A stretch of DNA of 64,000 nucleotides from an uncultured Alphaproteobacteria bacterium (GCA_902578545.1 CACHDI010000002.1:62001-126000); one strand, 5' to 3'; shown: positions 38,597 to 48,899, numbered from the stretch's first letter. The notes: generated from the letters alone by a model not told the origin. Made by a program: numbers and translations.

Positions 38597-40386
38597 TCAG
38601 ATTTCCCTTCAATTTTTTGCAAATTATATAAATCATTATATAGACTTTTATTTTGTATTAAATTGTTGTGAGTACCTTCTTCTATAATTTTTCCCTCTTT
38701 TATTACAATAATTTTGTCAGCATTTTTTATGCTTGAAATTCTGTGAGAAATATAAAGTGTTGTTTTATTTTGTATGACTTGTTTAAATGCTTTGTGCAAC
38801 AGATCTTCTGATTTATGGTCCAGAGCAGTTGTAGGTTCATCAAGTAGAAAAATAGGACAGTCTCTCAATAGTGCTCTCGCAATATTAACTCTCTGCCGTT
38901 GTCCACCAGATAAATTAGATCCTCTTGGTCCAACTTTTGTAAAAAGCTTTTCAGGAAATTTATCAGAAAATTCACTCACATGTGCTAATTTGCATGCATT
39001 TAAAATCTCAGATTTTTTTGCATTTAATTTACCTATTTTAACATTTTCATATATAGTTTCGTCAAAAAGTTGATTTTCTTGCATTATTACAGAAATATTA
39101 GATCTCAGCACTTGTGGATCAATAAGAGAAATATCAATATTATCGATAAAGATTTTACCTTTTGTTGGGGTTAAAATTCCAGTTATAAGTTTTAATATTG
39201 AGCTTTTACCTGCACCAGATTTTCCAATTAAAGCAACCAGTTTACCTGATGGTATAAGAAATGTAACATTATTTAATATTAATTTTTTTCCTTTAATTAA
39301 TGTCACATTTTCAAAATAAATATCTCCATTAAAATTAATATCTTTATTGATAAATTTTACATTTTTATTTTTATAAAACTCACTTTTCACACAAAATAAA
39401 TTATGTACTTTCTCAGCACTTGCAAGCATTACTTGAATATTTCCAGCCACATTACTTAATCTTCTTAGTGGCTCAAAAATTAGGGCCATTGCTGTAAAAA
39501 AAGCCATAAAATCTCCTATCGATTTTTCTCCAGAAACTATTTGTGATCCTCCAAAAATCATAACACCTAGAAATCCAATACCAGCGATAAAATCTATTAA
39601 TGCAGGAGTCGAAGCAACTCCACCTTCAATTTTTAATTTAATTTTCCTTACTTTCTCTAAAAGGATTTTAAAAGAACTTAACCTGTAAGTTTGAAGTGAA
39701 TATAATTTTAATATTGATATACCATGAAATATTTCATCTAAAGATATACTTAAATCTGCTTCAATATTTCTATTTTCAACTGAGATTTTTCGTATCCACT
39801 TTTGTAAAAAGTAAATGGGAATAATTAATATTGGTGCTCCAATAAAAGCAATTAGTGTCCATTTCCAATCGATATAAAGCGTTACTATTACCAGAGATAT
39901 AAGAGCAATGCCGTCTTTTACCAAAGTCATAAATATTGTACCAGCTGAACTTGTAATCAATCTAGTGTCAACTCTCATTCTCTCTATTAATATACCAGGA
40001 GAAGTTTTATCATAAAAAGTAATATCTAAGTTAATAAGCTTCTCTAGAAGGTTTTGTTGAAGTAATTTCTCAACTTTTTGTCCTACCCAAGTCACAATTA
40101 ACCTCTGAAGAAGACCAGAAAATGATCTTAGAAAAAATATAAAAAAAATAATTAATCCAACTGATATTAAAGCAGATTGATTACTTGGAACAAAAACCTC
40201 ATCAAACATTGCCTTTATTGAATAAGACAATAAACCTAACATGCTGCCTTCAAGGCCCATAAAAATTATTCCTAAAATTAAAAGTAGCCAATATTTTTTA
40301 AAATAATTAGTCCAATACCATTTAATTAATAGGTACGGGTCATCAGCCTTTTTATTTGAGGTTTCTATTAATTTACTATTTTTCAT
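38593..40386 (-). CDS. ABC exporter half-transporter (MsbA/lipid-A-export type)
   Basis: The 597-residue protein fuses six membrane helices (about 30-310) to an ATPase domain. The domain has Walker A (LIGKSGAGKSSILK), the signature LSGGQRQRVNIARALL, Walker B (IFLLDEPTTALD) and the switch His (LYISHRIS). The general layout is that of MsbA-like homodimers exporting lipids or peptides. Specificity is unknown. It lies between the phosphatase gene (20-base gap) and ygfZ. Confidence 0.9.
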   Translation of the reverse strand: MKNSKLIETSNKKADDPYLLIKWYWTNYFKKYWLLLILGIIFMGLEGSMLGLLSYSIKAMFDEVFVPSNQSALISVGLIIFFIFFLRSFSGLLQRLIVTWVGQKVEKLLQQNLLEKLINLDITFYDKTSPGILIERMRVDTRLITSSAGTIFMTLVKDGIALISLVIVTLYIDWKWTLIAFIGAPILIIPIYFLQKWIRKISVENRNIEADLSISLDEIFHGISILKLYSLQTYRLSSFKILLEKVRKIKLKIEGGVASTPALIDFIAGIGFLGVMIFGGSQIVSGEKSIGDFMAFFTAMALIFEPLRRLSNVAGNIQVMLASAEKVHNLFCVKSEFYKNKNVKFINKDINFNGDIYFENVTLIKGKKLILNNVTFLIPSGKLVALIGKSGAGKSSILKLITGILTPTKGKIFIDNIDISLIDPQVLRSNISVIMQENQLFDETIYENVKIGKLNAKKSEILNACKLAHVSEFSDKFPEKLFTKVGPRGSNLSGGQRQRVNIARALLRDCPIFLLDEPTTALDHKSEDLLHKAFKQVIQNKTTLYISHRISSIKNADKIIVIKEGKIIEEGTHNNLIQNKSLYNDLYNLQKIEGKSE

Positions 40387-40406
40387 AAAATTTGAAACTT
40401 ACGTAA

Positions 40407-41078
40407 TTATCCTCTGTATATTTTTGTTAGTTTGTTGGGATCATACTTAGTCTCAATCCAAGATCTAAAATTTAAACCAGTTTTCTTACTTTCTTTTTCG
40501 TATGTGTCTAACATAAAATCTAATATACCTGATCTAGAAAATTTTAGATGCAAAAATCTTATTGAAAGATGTTTTCTCGCAATTTGGAATGGAGTATCTA
40601 AAACCATTAAGTGATACATTACTGATGCTAGCCCTGCTCTGTCCGCTCCAGATTTACAATGTAATAAAATTGGATAATTAATTTTTTCAAAAAGATTACC
40701 TAATCCAATCAACTCATCTGAACTTGCAAGTCTTGTGGCATATAAAGGGTAGTTAATTAATTTTATTCCTAAATCATTACATTTTTGTAATTCTAATAAA
40801 TAAGAGCCTTGATTGCTAGCTCCTCTTAAATTGATAATTGTTTTTATTCCCTTTTTGGCCCAGGTTCTTATTCTATTAGGGGAAGGCTGATTAGATCTAT
40901 AAACTCCAGGAGCAACTTTTGATTGATTATGATATAGAGCTCTTAGAATTTCATGATCCATCCAAAAAGCATGGCGCTTTGCAGAATCATACTGTTTTTT
41001 TGAGCCATCAAACCTCTCAAGAGATTTTCGCCACTCTAAATCAAAATTATTAAATTTATTTTTTAATATGGAATACAA
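40407..41078 (-). CDS. Protein-tyrosine/dual-specificity phosphatase family protein
   Basis: The 223-residue protein has the catalytic P-loop HCKSGADRAG (HCx5R, near residue 142) and an upstream YRSNQPSPNRIRTWAKKGIK segment seen in alphaproteobacterial members of this group. It may dephosphorylate proteins, lipids or polysaccharide precursors. The frame starts at TTG, and no in-frame ATG precedes the conserved part until residue 40. It is the first gene of a three-gene minus-strand unit with the ABC exporter and ygfZ. Confidence 0.82.
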   Translation of the reverse strand: MYSILKNKFNNFDLEWRKSLERFDGSKKQYDSAKRHAFWMDHEILRALYHNQSKVAPGVYRSNQPSPNRIRTWAKKGIKTIINLRGASNQGSYLLELQKCNDLGIKLINYPLYATRLASSDELIGLGNLFEKINYPILLHCKSGADRAGLASVMYHLMVLDTPFQIARKHLSIRFLHLKFSRSGILDFMLDTYEKESKKTGLNFRSWIETKYDPNKLTKIYRG

Positions 41079-41193
41079 TCAAAACTCATTTTAAATATAA
41101 ATATAAATGTGTAATAAATATCTATATAATGGAAAATAAGCAACCTCTCTTAATAAATTCAATCTTTTTAAAAACTTTTGAATTAATTTAAAA

Positions 41194-42429
41194 ATGAAAA
41201 AAAAATCTCTTATTAATTTATCTTATGGAAAAGAGCACCTAGCAATACCAGGGCCATCAAATATCCCACAAAGAGTGTTACAAGCTATGAATCAACCTTC
41301 TCCAAATATTTATGGAGAAAAAATAGTTGAAATAACTCATAAGGTTATGAAAGGTATAAAAAATTTTGCAAATACTTCTGGAAGTGTTCTTATTTACATC
41401 TCAAATGGTCATGGAGTATGGGAAGCAACATTAGTCAATTTATTTAACGAGGGGGATAAAATATTATTATGCTGTAATGGTCATTTTGGACATCAATGGG
41501 GAAAAATAGCTAGAAGATTAAAATTAAATATAGAATTTCTAGATGTCGGATTTAGTAAGGCAATTGATCCTAATAAAATTGAATCAATTTTAAAAAAAGA
41601 CAAAATGCATGAAATTAAAGGCGTACTCACTACATATACAGACACATCTAGTTCTAGTAAAAATAACATAAAAACATTTAAGCAAGCAATTAACTCGGCT
41701 AAGCATAATGCACTCTTAATTGTTGATGCTATTGCATCTTTTGGGTGTGAAAGAATTGAGATGGATCCTTGGGGAATTGACGTTTTAATTACTGCTTCTC
41801 AAAAGGGTTTAATGACACCACCAGGACTTGGATACTGCATAATCAATAAAAAGGTCAAAAAAAATACATTAAGTAAAATTTATAAAAAATCTATATCGCC
41901 TTATTGGGGTTGGTACTCTCGACTAAAACCTAAAAAATTTTATGAAATCTTTGCAGGGACTCCTCCAACAAGTCTTCTAATTGGACAATTAGAAGCAATT
42001 AATATGCTAGAGGAAGAGGGAAGAGATAATGTCTTTTTAAGACATAAAATATTATCAGGAATGGTTTGGTCTTGCATAGAGCATTTAGGTTCAAAAGGAA
42101 ATTCTCTTAAACTAAATATCCAAAATGAGTCACAAAGATCTAATGCAGTTACAACTGTATTCTCAAAAGGTTTTGATTTTACAAAGACAAGAGAATGGAT
42201 ATCTAAACAAGGAGGTGTAGAATTAGGAGTTGGTTTAGGATTTACATCTTCAGAATTATTAGGTGGTAAATCTGTCTTTAGAATTGGTCATATGGGACAT
42301 TTAAATCCTCACATGATTTTAGGTGTTTTATCAATATTGGAAGCAGGATTATCTTTTAATAAAATTCCTCATCAATCAGGTGGGGTAACTGTTGCCAATA
42401 ATTACATGCTCAAAATGATAAAAAAATAA
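41194..42429 (+). CDS. Class V aminotransferase, alanine/serine-glyoxylate type
   Basis: The 411-residue PLP enzyme opens with LAIPGPSNIPQRVLQAM, has the cofactor Asp in LLIVDAIASFG and the PLP lysine in ITASQKGLMTPPGLGY, and ends with FRIGHMGHLNPHMILG, all typical of serine- or alanine-glyoxylate aminotransferases. (S)-ureidoglycine-glyoxylate aminotransferase is a close relative and cannot be excluded. It probably detoxifies glyoxylate or feeds it into serine/glycine metabolism. Confidence 0.86.
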   Translation: MKKKSLINLSYGKEHLAIPGPSNIPQRVLQAMNQPSPNIYGEKIVEITHKVMKGIKNFANTSGSVLIYISNGHGVWEATLVNLFNEGDKILLCCNGHFGHQWGKIARRLKLNIEFLDVGFSKAIDPNKIESILKKDKMHEIKGVLTTYTDTSSSSKNNIKTFKQAINSAKHNALLIVDAIASFGCERIEMDPWGIDVLITASQKGLMTPPGLGYCIINKKVKKNTLSKIYKKSISPYWGWYSRLKPKKFYEIFAGTPPTSLLIGQLEAINMLEEEGRDNVFLRHKILSGMVWSCIEHLGSKGNSLKLNIQNESQRSNAVTTVFSKGFDFTKTREWISKQGGVELGVGLGFTSSELLGGKSVFRIGHMGHLNPHMILGVLSILEAGLSFNKIPHQSGGVTVANNYMLKMIKK

Positions 42430-42443
42430 ATAAATCGACTTCA

Positions 42444-43532
42444 TTATAATGAAAGCTTTAGGGATGATGCGAAACGATCCAAATCTAAATCACTACCCAC
42501 TGTTAACCTAATACACCTGTTGAGTGGTGCAACTGACGGCATTCTTAAAAAAATTCCAAGATTAATTAAATTTTCCATAACTTTTTTAGCATATTCATTA
42601 CTTTTACCGCAGTCTATGGCAACAAAATTGGTAAAAGACTTTATGCATGATAGGTTATTCATTTCCGCAATTTCATATATATAAGTTTTTGCTAATTCAA
42701 CGTTTTTTATAATACTGTTTAGATATTTTTGATCTTCAAGAGCTGCTATAGCTCCAAATTGTGCAACTCTATTTACACCAAAATGATTTCTAATTTTATC
42801 GAAATTTTTAATTAGTTTTTTATGTCCAAAAGCATAACCTATTCTTGCCCCTGCCAATCCATAAGCCTTAGAAAAGGTCCTAAATCTAATTACTTTTTTA
42901 TTGTTTATGTCAATATTTGGAATATATTGTTTTGGGGAAAAGTCAGAGTAAGCTTCGTCCAGACAAAGCAAACAATCCTCAGGCAAATTTTTAATAAAGT
43001 TATCAATTTTTGCAGCCTCGTGAACTGTACCCATAGGATTATCAGGATTGGCTAAATAAACTAATTTTGCACCATATTTTTTTACAGCCTGATTCAGAGC
43101 TTCTAAGTTTTCGTGATCATTATCATATGGTACAAAAACTAATTTCCCACCTGATGCATTAACATGATAATTAAAAGTGGGATATGCTCCTAATGAAGTA
43201 ATAACTGTGGTTTTCTTATTCACTATAAGTCTTACTAAATATCCAAGTAAAGCATCTATACCTTCTCCAATTACTATATTTTCTGTATTAACTTTTAACG
43301 TTTTTGAAAGAGCTACTTTAAGATCAAAATTTTCCGGATCTCCATATTGCCAAATATCTTTTTCAAGACAGGATTTCATAGCATGAATGACATTTGCAGA
43401 AGGACCAAATATACTTTCATTAGCACCTAATCGACACGTAAACTTCTTTCCTAATTTTCTTTCTTGAGTTTCTGGACCTACAAATGGGACATCAGATGAT
43501 AATTTTTTTATAATATTTGTGTAAGTGGGCAT
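42444..43532 (-). CDS. HisC-like class I/II aminotransferase
   Basis: The 362-residue enzyme has the PLP lysine in FRTFSKAYGLAGARIGY and the substrate/cofactor Arg near the C-terminus (CIRLTVG). The N-terminal RLGANESIFGPS and the YLANPDNPMGT motif are those of histidinol-phosphate aminotransferases and relatives. No his genes are adjacent, so the substrate could be an aromatic or other amino acid. It lies 11 bases downstream of valS on the same strand. Confidence 0.82.
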   Translation of the reverse strand: MPTYTNIIKKLSSDVPFVGPETQERKLGKKFTCRLGANESIFGPSANVIHAMKSCLEKDIWQYGDPENFDLKVALSKTLKVNTENIVIGEGIDALLGYLVRLIVNKKTTVITSLGAYPTFNYHVNASGGKLVFVPYDNDHENLEALNQAVKKYGAKLVYLANPDNPMGTVHEAAKIDNFIKNLPEDCLLCLDEAYSDFSPKQYIPNIDINNKKVIRFRTFSKAYGLAGARIGYAFGHKKLIKNFDKIRNHFGVNRVAQFGAIAALEDQKYLNSIIKNVELAKTYIYEIAEMNNLSCIKSFTNFVAIDCGKSNEYAKKVMENLINLGIFLRMPSVAPLNRCIRLTVGSDLDLDRFASSLKLSL

Positions 43533-43543
43533 TACATACTTTC

Positions 43544-46240
43544 TTAATTTAATCTATCGATTGCTTTTAATTTTGTATCAATTTCATCAACTAAAATTAA
43601 GCTTCTTTTCTTTATTTTATCTACAACATCTTGTGGTGCTTTTTCTAAGAACATTTTATTTTTTAATTTTTCATTCAACATCAATTGTTCAGATTTTAAT
43701 TTTTCAAAGGTTTTTTTTAGCCTTGCCTTTTCTTTATTTAAATCTACCAAATTATCTAGTGGTATAAAACACTCAATTCCAGGAATGGAAATATTTATTG
43801 ATCCTTTTTGAATTGAAGATGAGTAATCAATATTTTTAATTCTAGCAAGTCTTTCAATAAAGATTTTGTTATGATCAAAAAATTCCTTTGATTTTATATT
43901 CAAATTTATAATTACAAGATCAATTTTTAAACTAGCTGGTATATTTATTTCAGATCTTGCTGATCTTATTTCTTGTATCAAATCTATTAACCAATTAATT
44001 TCTTTTTGAGGTCTGTTATCAATATTAGAAAGTTTATCTAAATCTGGCCAAGTTTGGTGGATAATTAATTTTTTACGATCTTTTTTTTGAAGCCAAATTT
44101 CCTCAGTTATAAATGGCATGAATGGGTGTAACATGATCAAACATTGCTCGAATACCCAAGCATAGGTTTGTTGAGTTTCTAACTTGACTTCTTCATCCAA
44201 TCCAGAAAAAAGTGGTTTTGAAAATTCAATATACCAATCACAAAATTTAGACCAAATATGACTGTATAAATAGTATGAAGCATCATTAAAACGAAATGAA
44301 TTTAACGCATTATTAACCTCTTTATTTAGATTAATTGTTTCAAAAATAATCCATTTATTTATACTATGCTTAACACTACCTGGAAAAAAATTTGCTGAAC
44401 TCTCACAATTATTAAGTTTTGCAAACCTTGCTGCATTCCAAATTTTTGTACCAAAATTTCTATATCCCATCACACGATCAATTGATAATTTTAGATCTCG
44501 ACCCATTGCTGCCATTGAAGATAAAGTAAATCTTACTGCATCAGCACCATATTTATTGATAAGGTCAAGTGGATCTAATACATTTCCAAGAGATTTGGAC
44601 ATTTTTTTTCCTTTCTCATCTCTTACCAATGCATGTACATAAACTTTTTCAAACGGAACATTATCAACTAAAACTAATTGCATCATCATCATTCTAGCTA
44701 CCCAAAAAAATAAAATATCAAATCCTGTAACAAGTACACTTGTTGGAAAATATTTTTGTAATTCTAATGAATTATTTGGCCAACCTAATGTAGCTATTGG
44801 CCAAATGCCTGACGAAAACCATGTATCTAGAACATCGGTATCTCTAGTTAATTTTTTCTTTCCTGATATTTCAATTGCTTTTTTTTCAGTGGGTGCACAA
44901 TAATAATTACCCTCCTCATCATACCATATAGGAATCTGATGACCCCACCATAATTGTCGACTAATGCACCATGGTTCTATATTTTCTAACCAATTGAGGT
45001 AGGTTTTTATATCTCTCTCTGGATAAATTTTAGTCCTACCGTCTTTTACAGCATCAATAGCTGGTTGGACAATTTTTTTTGTATCTACAAACCATTGTTT
45101 TGTTAAAAAAGGTTCAACAACAACTTTTGATCTGTCTCCAAATGGTTGTATAATTTTTTTGTTCTCACTTTTTAATAAAAAACCACTTTTTTCTAAATCT
45201 TGTAAAAGAATTTCTCTAACTTTATACCTGTCTAAATCCCAAAATTTCTTTGGAATGAAGTCCTCATTTAAAAAACAAGCTGACTCATTCATTAGTTTAA
45301 AAAAATCTAGATTGTGTCTTTTTGCTACATTATAGTCATTAAAATCATGAGCTCCTGTAATTTTCACAGCACCTGATCCAAAGTTTGGGTCAGGATATTC
45401 ATCAGCAATTATTGGAATGACACGGTTTGCTATGGGAATAATTACTTGTTTTCCTATAATATTTATATATCTTTTATCATCGGGATGAACAGCAATTGCT
45501 CCATCCCCTAGCATAGTCTCAGGTCTAGTTGTAGCAATTGAAATATAATCTCTTTTTTCTTTATGAATTACTTTACCATCTTCATCAAATTCCAAGTATT
45601 CATAATTTATCCCATCTTTTAAAGGATACTTGATATGCCAGAAATAACCGTCGACCTCAATATTTTCAACCTCTAAATCAGAAATAGCAGTTTTAAAGTG
45701 AGGATCCCAATTAACTAACCTTTCTCCTTTATAAATGTATCCCATTTCATACATCTTGACGAAAGCATTTATAACTGAATTTTGAAAATCATTATCCATA
45801 GTGAAACGATTTCTATTCCAATCACAAGAAGCCCCTAACCTCTTTAATTGCTCAATTATCATTCCTCCACTTTGGTTTTTCCATTCCCAAATTTTTTCTA
45901 AAAATTTTTTTCGACCAAGATCCTCTCTTGAGATATTTTCCTTTTTTTCCAACTCTCTTTCTACTACCATTTGAGTAGCAATTCCGGCATGATCTTGACC
46001 TGGTTGCCATAGAGTGTCAAAGCCACGCATTCTATGCCAACGTATCAATATATCTTGAATAGTATTATTAAATGCATGACCCATATGTAAATTACCTGTT
46101 ACATTGGGAGGGGGTATAACTATTGAGAATGTTGAATTTGCCAACTCAGTAGTATGAACACCGGCGTTAAATGCATTGGTTTCTTCCCAATGTTTAATAA
46201 GGCGTGCTTCAACTTCTGAATGCTTAAAAGTCTTTTCCAT
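43544..46240 (-). CDS. valS: Valyl-tRNA synthetase
   Basis: The protein of about 898 residues charges tRNA-Val. Class I signatures are PPPNVTGNLHMGHAF (HIGH) and GKKMSKSLGN (KMSKS), the editing domain contains TTRPETMLGDGAIAVHP, and a C-terminal coiled coil (LNKEKARLKKTFEKLKSEQ) binds the tRNA. I chose the ATG at 46240; a TTG two codons upstream also exists. It sits in the pcm-tolC-DUF2497-valS order of alphaproteobacteria. Confidence 0.96.
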   Translation of the reverse strand: MEKTFKHSEVEARLIKHWEETNAFNAGVHTTELANSTFSIVIPPPNVTGNLHMGHAFNNTIQDILIRWHRMRGFDTLWQPGQDHAGIATQMVVERELEKKENISREDLGRKKFLEKIWEWKNQSGGMIIEQLKRLGASCDWNRNRFTMDNDFQNSVINAFVKMYEMGYIYKGERLVNWDPHFKTAISDLEVENIEVDGYFWHIKYPLKDGINYEYLEFDEDGKVIHKEKRDYISIATTRPETMLGDGAIAVHPDDKRYINIIGKQVIIPIANRVIPIIADEYPDPNFGSGAVKITGAHDFNDYNVAKRHNLDFFKLMNESACFLNEDFIPKKFWDLDRYKVREILLQDLEKSGFLLKSENKKIIQPFGDRSKVVVEPFLTKQWFVDTKKIVQPAIDAVKDGRTKIYPERDIKTYLNWLENIEPWCISRQLWWGHQIPIWYDEEGNYYCAPTEKKAIEISGKKKLTRDTDVLDTWFSSGIWPIATLGWPNNSLELQKYFPTSVLVTGFDILFFWVARMMMMQLVLVDNVPFEKVYVHALVRDEKGKKMSKSLGNVLDPLDLINKYGADAVRFTLSSMAAMGRDLKLSIDRVMGYRNFGTKIWNAARFAKLNNCESSANFFPGSVKHSINKWIIFETINLNKEVNNALNSFRFNDASYYLYSHIWSKFCDWYIEFSKPLFSGLDEEVKLETQQTYAWVFEQCLIMLHPFMPFITEEIWLQKKDRKKLIIHQTWPDLDKLSNIDNRPQKEINWLIDLIQEIRSARSEINIPASLKIDLVIINLNIKSKEFFDHNKIFIERLARIKNIDYSSSIQKGSINISIPGIECFIPLDNLVDLNKEKARLKKTFEKLKSEQLMLNEKLKNKMFLEKAPQDVVDKIKKRSLILVDEIDTKLKAIDRLN

Positions 46241-46261
46241 AATCAATCTTTATCTAATAAT

Positions 46262-46594
46262 CTATTTCAAGTTTTTTTTCTCTATTTCTTCAATTACAAT
46301 TTCTCTAATAATTTTTTTAAGCTCTTTTAATTCAATTTGAACTTTTCCAAAATCCCTTTCTGATACATCTGAGATTAATTGTTCACCACTTAAATACAAA
46401 ATGTCATTTGACCTCAAAATATCTTCATTGTATTTCTGCATCTCAATTGATACGTAGTTTCCAATTCTTTTAATTGAATTTTCATTGTCAGTTTTATTAG
46501 TTATCAATCTATTTGAAGACAGAGGCTTTTTTTTTGGATGTGTTTGTTTTTTTGGATAATTTTGTTTATCTACTTTTTTTCTTTTATTAGTCAA
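46262..46594 (-). CDS. Miniature DUF2497/PopZ-like protein
   Basis: The 110-residue protein is basic and low-complexity for its first 40 residues (KKPLSSNRLITNK), then acidic, and ends in an amphipathic helix (LKELKKIIREIVIEEIEKKN) that resembles the last helix of the DUF2497 domain, used by Caulobacter PopZ to oligomerise. The slot between tolC and valS is where alphaproteobacteria keep the DUF2497/PopZ gene. It is far shorter than typical members and seems to lack the preceding oligomerisation helices. The start is TTG with an AGGA site 8 bases upstream. Confidence 0.55.
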   Translation of the reverse strand: MTNKRKKVDKQNYPKKQTHPKKKPLSSNRLITNKTDNENSIKRIGNYVSIEMQKYNEDILRSNDILYLSGEQLISDVSERDFGKVQIELKELKKIIREIVIEEIEKKNLK

Positions 46595-46666
46595 TTAAAA
46601 AATCCTATAAAAAATATTTGAGATAATTTGTTTTAAAATGTAACTCAAATTTAATAATGATAAAAA

Positions 46667-47980
46667 TTATTTTGTTTTTGGAGGCATAATTTTGAGTTTT
46701 TTTAAATTTAATTCTCCAGTAGTTGCTAACAGAGCAAATTTTGCATAAGCATGTTCTCTTTCAGCAGAAGCAAGCTGTGTTCTAGCGTCAAGAAGGCTTT
46801 GCTCTGCATTGATTACGTCTAATGTAGTACGAGTACCTAATTTTTCTTCCACAACTACTCCATCATAGGCTAAAGTCAAAGCCTCAACCTGTCTTTTTCT
46901 TGCCTCAATACTGGATTCTGATACTAACACATTAGACCAAGCTAAGGTAATATCATGTTCAACAAGCCTCTTTATAATTAACGAGTTTTCTTTTTGCGCT
47001 TTGAAATTAATCTCTGCTTGTTCTATTTCATTTTTTATTTTTCCAGAATTAAATATTGGAACAGAACCTTCTAGTCTAAATGTTAATGAATTATTATTAC
47101 CCGATAAACTGCTATATCCATTCGAAAAAATAGATTTAAAATTGATGACAGGAGACTTCTGACTTTTTGCAATTTTAATTCTGATACTGGCAATTTGTTC
47201 TTCAATATTCGAAACTAAAATTTTGGGGTGATTTTTTAATGCATTTTTTTTTGCAATTTCTACATTATCTGGTAATACAAAGTTGGTTTCTATATCTTTT
47301 AATTTGAAAGGTTTTATACCAACTAAACTCAAAAACATTTCACTACTAATTTTCAGTGCACCTTTTTTTGCAGTTAGATTTGCTTTTGCTGCTGCTAAAG
47401 CAGATTCAGACTGAGAAACATCAGTTCTAGTTACTTCACCTAATTGAAAACGATCACTAGTTTCTACAAATTGTCGTTCTAAAACAGCAACATTATTCGT
47501 ACTTAACTCAACTAATTTTTGATCACGAAGCACATTCAAATAAGCGTTAATTGTTTGTAATAAAATATTTTGTTCTAATTCTGCCAGCCCAATTTTAGCA
47601 ATTTCATAAAAAGCCTTTTCTAAAAGAACTTTGTTCTTTGAAAAGTTACCATCAAATAAATTATAACTCCCTGTAATAGAACTTGAATAATTATCACTTT
47701 GTGATGATTGGTTAATATCCCAAGCCTTAGAACCATTGATAGCTGCAGAAAAATTAACTCCTAATGAAGACTCAGATATTGAAATTGATTTTTCGGATGA
47801 TGCTAATTTTGTTCTTGAAAAAATCAATTGTTTATTAGAGGAATACGTTAACCTTAAAATTTCATCTAATGTATCAGCACTTAAGCTAGAAAATACCAAG
47901 AAGTATGAAAGGATTAATAAAAAAACTGCATTAATTTTAAATTTTTTATACATCGATTTAATTCTTTGATATTTATCCAT
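46667..47980 (-). CDS. tolC: TolC-family outer-membrane efflux channel
   Basis: The 437-residue protein has an N-terminal signal peptide (hydrophobic FLLILSYFLVFSSLSA, cleavage near residue 35) and two repeated OEP domains with long helices (SESALAAAKANLTAKKGALK; SAEREHAYAKFALLATTGEL). It should form the trimeric tunnel of type I secretion or RND efflux systems. No inner-membrane partner is adjacent. It lies 32 bases downstream of pcm. Confidence 0.92.
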   Translation of the reverse strand: MDKYQRIKSMYKKFKINAVFLLILSYFLVFSSLSADTLDEILRLTYSSNKQLIFSRTKLASSEKSISISESSLGVNFSAAINGSKAWDINQSSQSDNYSSSITGSYNLFDGNFSKNKVLLEKAFYEIAKIGLAELEQNILLQTINAYLNVLRDQKLVELSTNNVAVLERQFVETSDRFQLGEVTRTDVSQSESALAAAKANLTAKKGALKISSEMFLSLVGIKPFKLKDIETNFVLPDNVEIAKKNALKNHPKILVSNIEEQIASIRIKIAKSQKSPVINFKSIFSNGYSSLSGNNNSLTFRLEGSVPIFNSGKIKNEIEQAEINFKAQKENSLIIKRLVEHDITLAWSNVLVSESSIEARKRQVEALTLAYDGVVVEEKLGTRTTLDVINAEQSLLDARTQLASAEREHAYAKFALLATTGELNLKKLKIMPPKTK

Positions 47981-48012
47981 GGAATGTTACTTTATACTTT
48001 TCATCACTATTT

Positions 48013-48663
48013 TCAGAAAATAAACTCTTCATTTTTTGAGAAATTTTTTAGCAGAGGTACATAAGCGTCAAACCCATGATTCCAGTGAATCTGATTTTCT
48101 TTTTTTATCCCAATCCTGCATTCTCCTTTAAAACCATTTATGAATATAGCCACTAATCTTCCACCATTTTTTAATTGGTTTTTTATTTTTAATGGTATGG
48201 TTTGAACTCCACCTTGAATTATCAATGCGTCAACTTTTTCTTGATAATTTATACCTTCTGATAATTCACCTTCATAAACTATTGTATTATCAGCTGAGGC
48301 TTCAAGTAGTAGTTTTTGAGCACTTTTAAAAAAGAATTCCTCTTCCAAAGAAATAACTAATTCAGCCATTTCAGAAATGATCGCAGATGAGTATCCAAAA
48401 CCACATCCTATATCTAAAATCAGATCATTAGAATTCACTTTTAAAAGTTCTAACATTTTAGCAAAAATTCTGGGCTCCAATAAATATCTATCTTCACCTA
48501 AATGTATATTAGTTTCACAATATGCAATTGAAGAAGCACCATCAGGAACAAACTTTTCTCTGGCTACTCTAGAAAAAGCTTTCAAAATTGAATAGTTCGT
48601 AACATCAGCAGTTCTTATCTGGCAATCGACCATTTCACGTCTTGCTTGATCAAAATCATACAT
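48013..48663 (-). CDS. pcm: Protein-L-isoaspartate O-methyltransferase family protein
   Basis: The 216-residue SAM-dependent methyltransferase has the motif ILDIGCGFGYSSAII near residue 80 and the PCMT-type N-terminus (MVDCQIRTADVTNYSILKAF). In alphaproteobacteria this copy upstream of tolC is conserved, though its isoaspartate-repair activity is unproven. The C-terminal NHGFDAYVPLL is typical of the group. It diverges from tRNA-Cys. Confidence 0.88.
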   Translation of the reverse strand: MYDFDQARREMVDCQIRTADVTNYSILKAFSRVAREKFVPDGASSIAYCETNIHLGEDRYLLEPRIFAKMLELLKVNSNDLILDIGCGFGYSSAIISEMAELVISLEEEFFFKSAQKLLLEASADNTIVYEGELSEGINYQEKVDALIIQGGVQTIPLKIKNQLKNGGRLVAIFINGFKGECRIGIKKENQIHWNHGFDAYVPLLKNFSKNEEFIF

Positions 48664-48823
48664 ACAAACCTCAAAAACAAATTAATATTTATATATTGCA
48701 TAAGAATTAAATAGTATCAATATCAGCTATTTGAAAAAATTATATATTTAAAAAAATGCTAAAAGATATTAAAAGTGAGTACTTGAATTTGTTTTTTCAA
48801 ATGGTATTAATAAATCCTACTAT

Positions 48824-48897
48824 GGCGTGTTGGCAGAGTGGTGATGCAGCGGATTGCAAATCCGTTAACACGTGTTCGATTCACGTACACGCCTCCA
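48824..48897 (+). tRNA. tRNA-Cys (anticodon GCA), CCA encoded
   Basis: A full cloverleaf: acceptor GGCGTGT / ACACGCC, anticodon stem-loop GCGGATTGCAAATCCGT, T arm CGTG TTCGATT CACG, discriminator T73 as required for Cys identity, and encoded CCA. Its last 17 bases plus two flanking bases recur exactly at 51283-51301, so the gene appears to have served as an integration site. Confidence 0.96.
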
Positions 48898-48899
48898 AT
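48881..48899. repeat. Putative attL: 3' end of tRNA-Cys, 19-bp direct repeat copy 1
   Basis: The bases TCACGTACACGCCTCCAAT cover the 3' half of the T stem, the acceptor 3' strand, T73, CCA and two bases beyond. The same 19 bases occur at 51283-51301 in the same orientation. Repeats of a tRNA 3' end are the classical product of tyrosine-integrase-mediated insertion. Confidence 0.75.
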
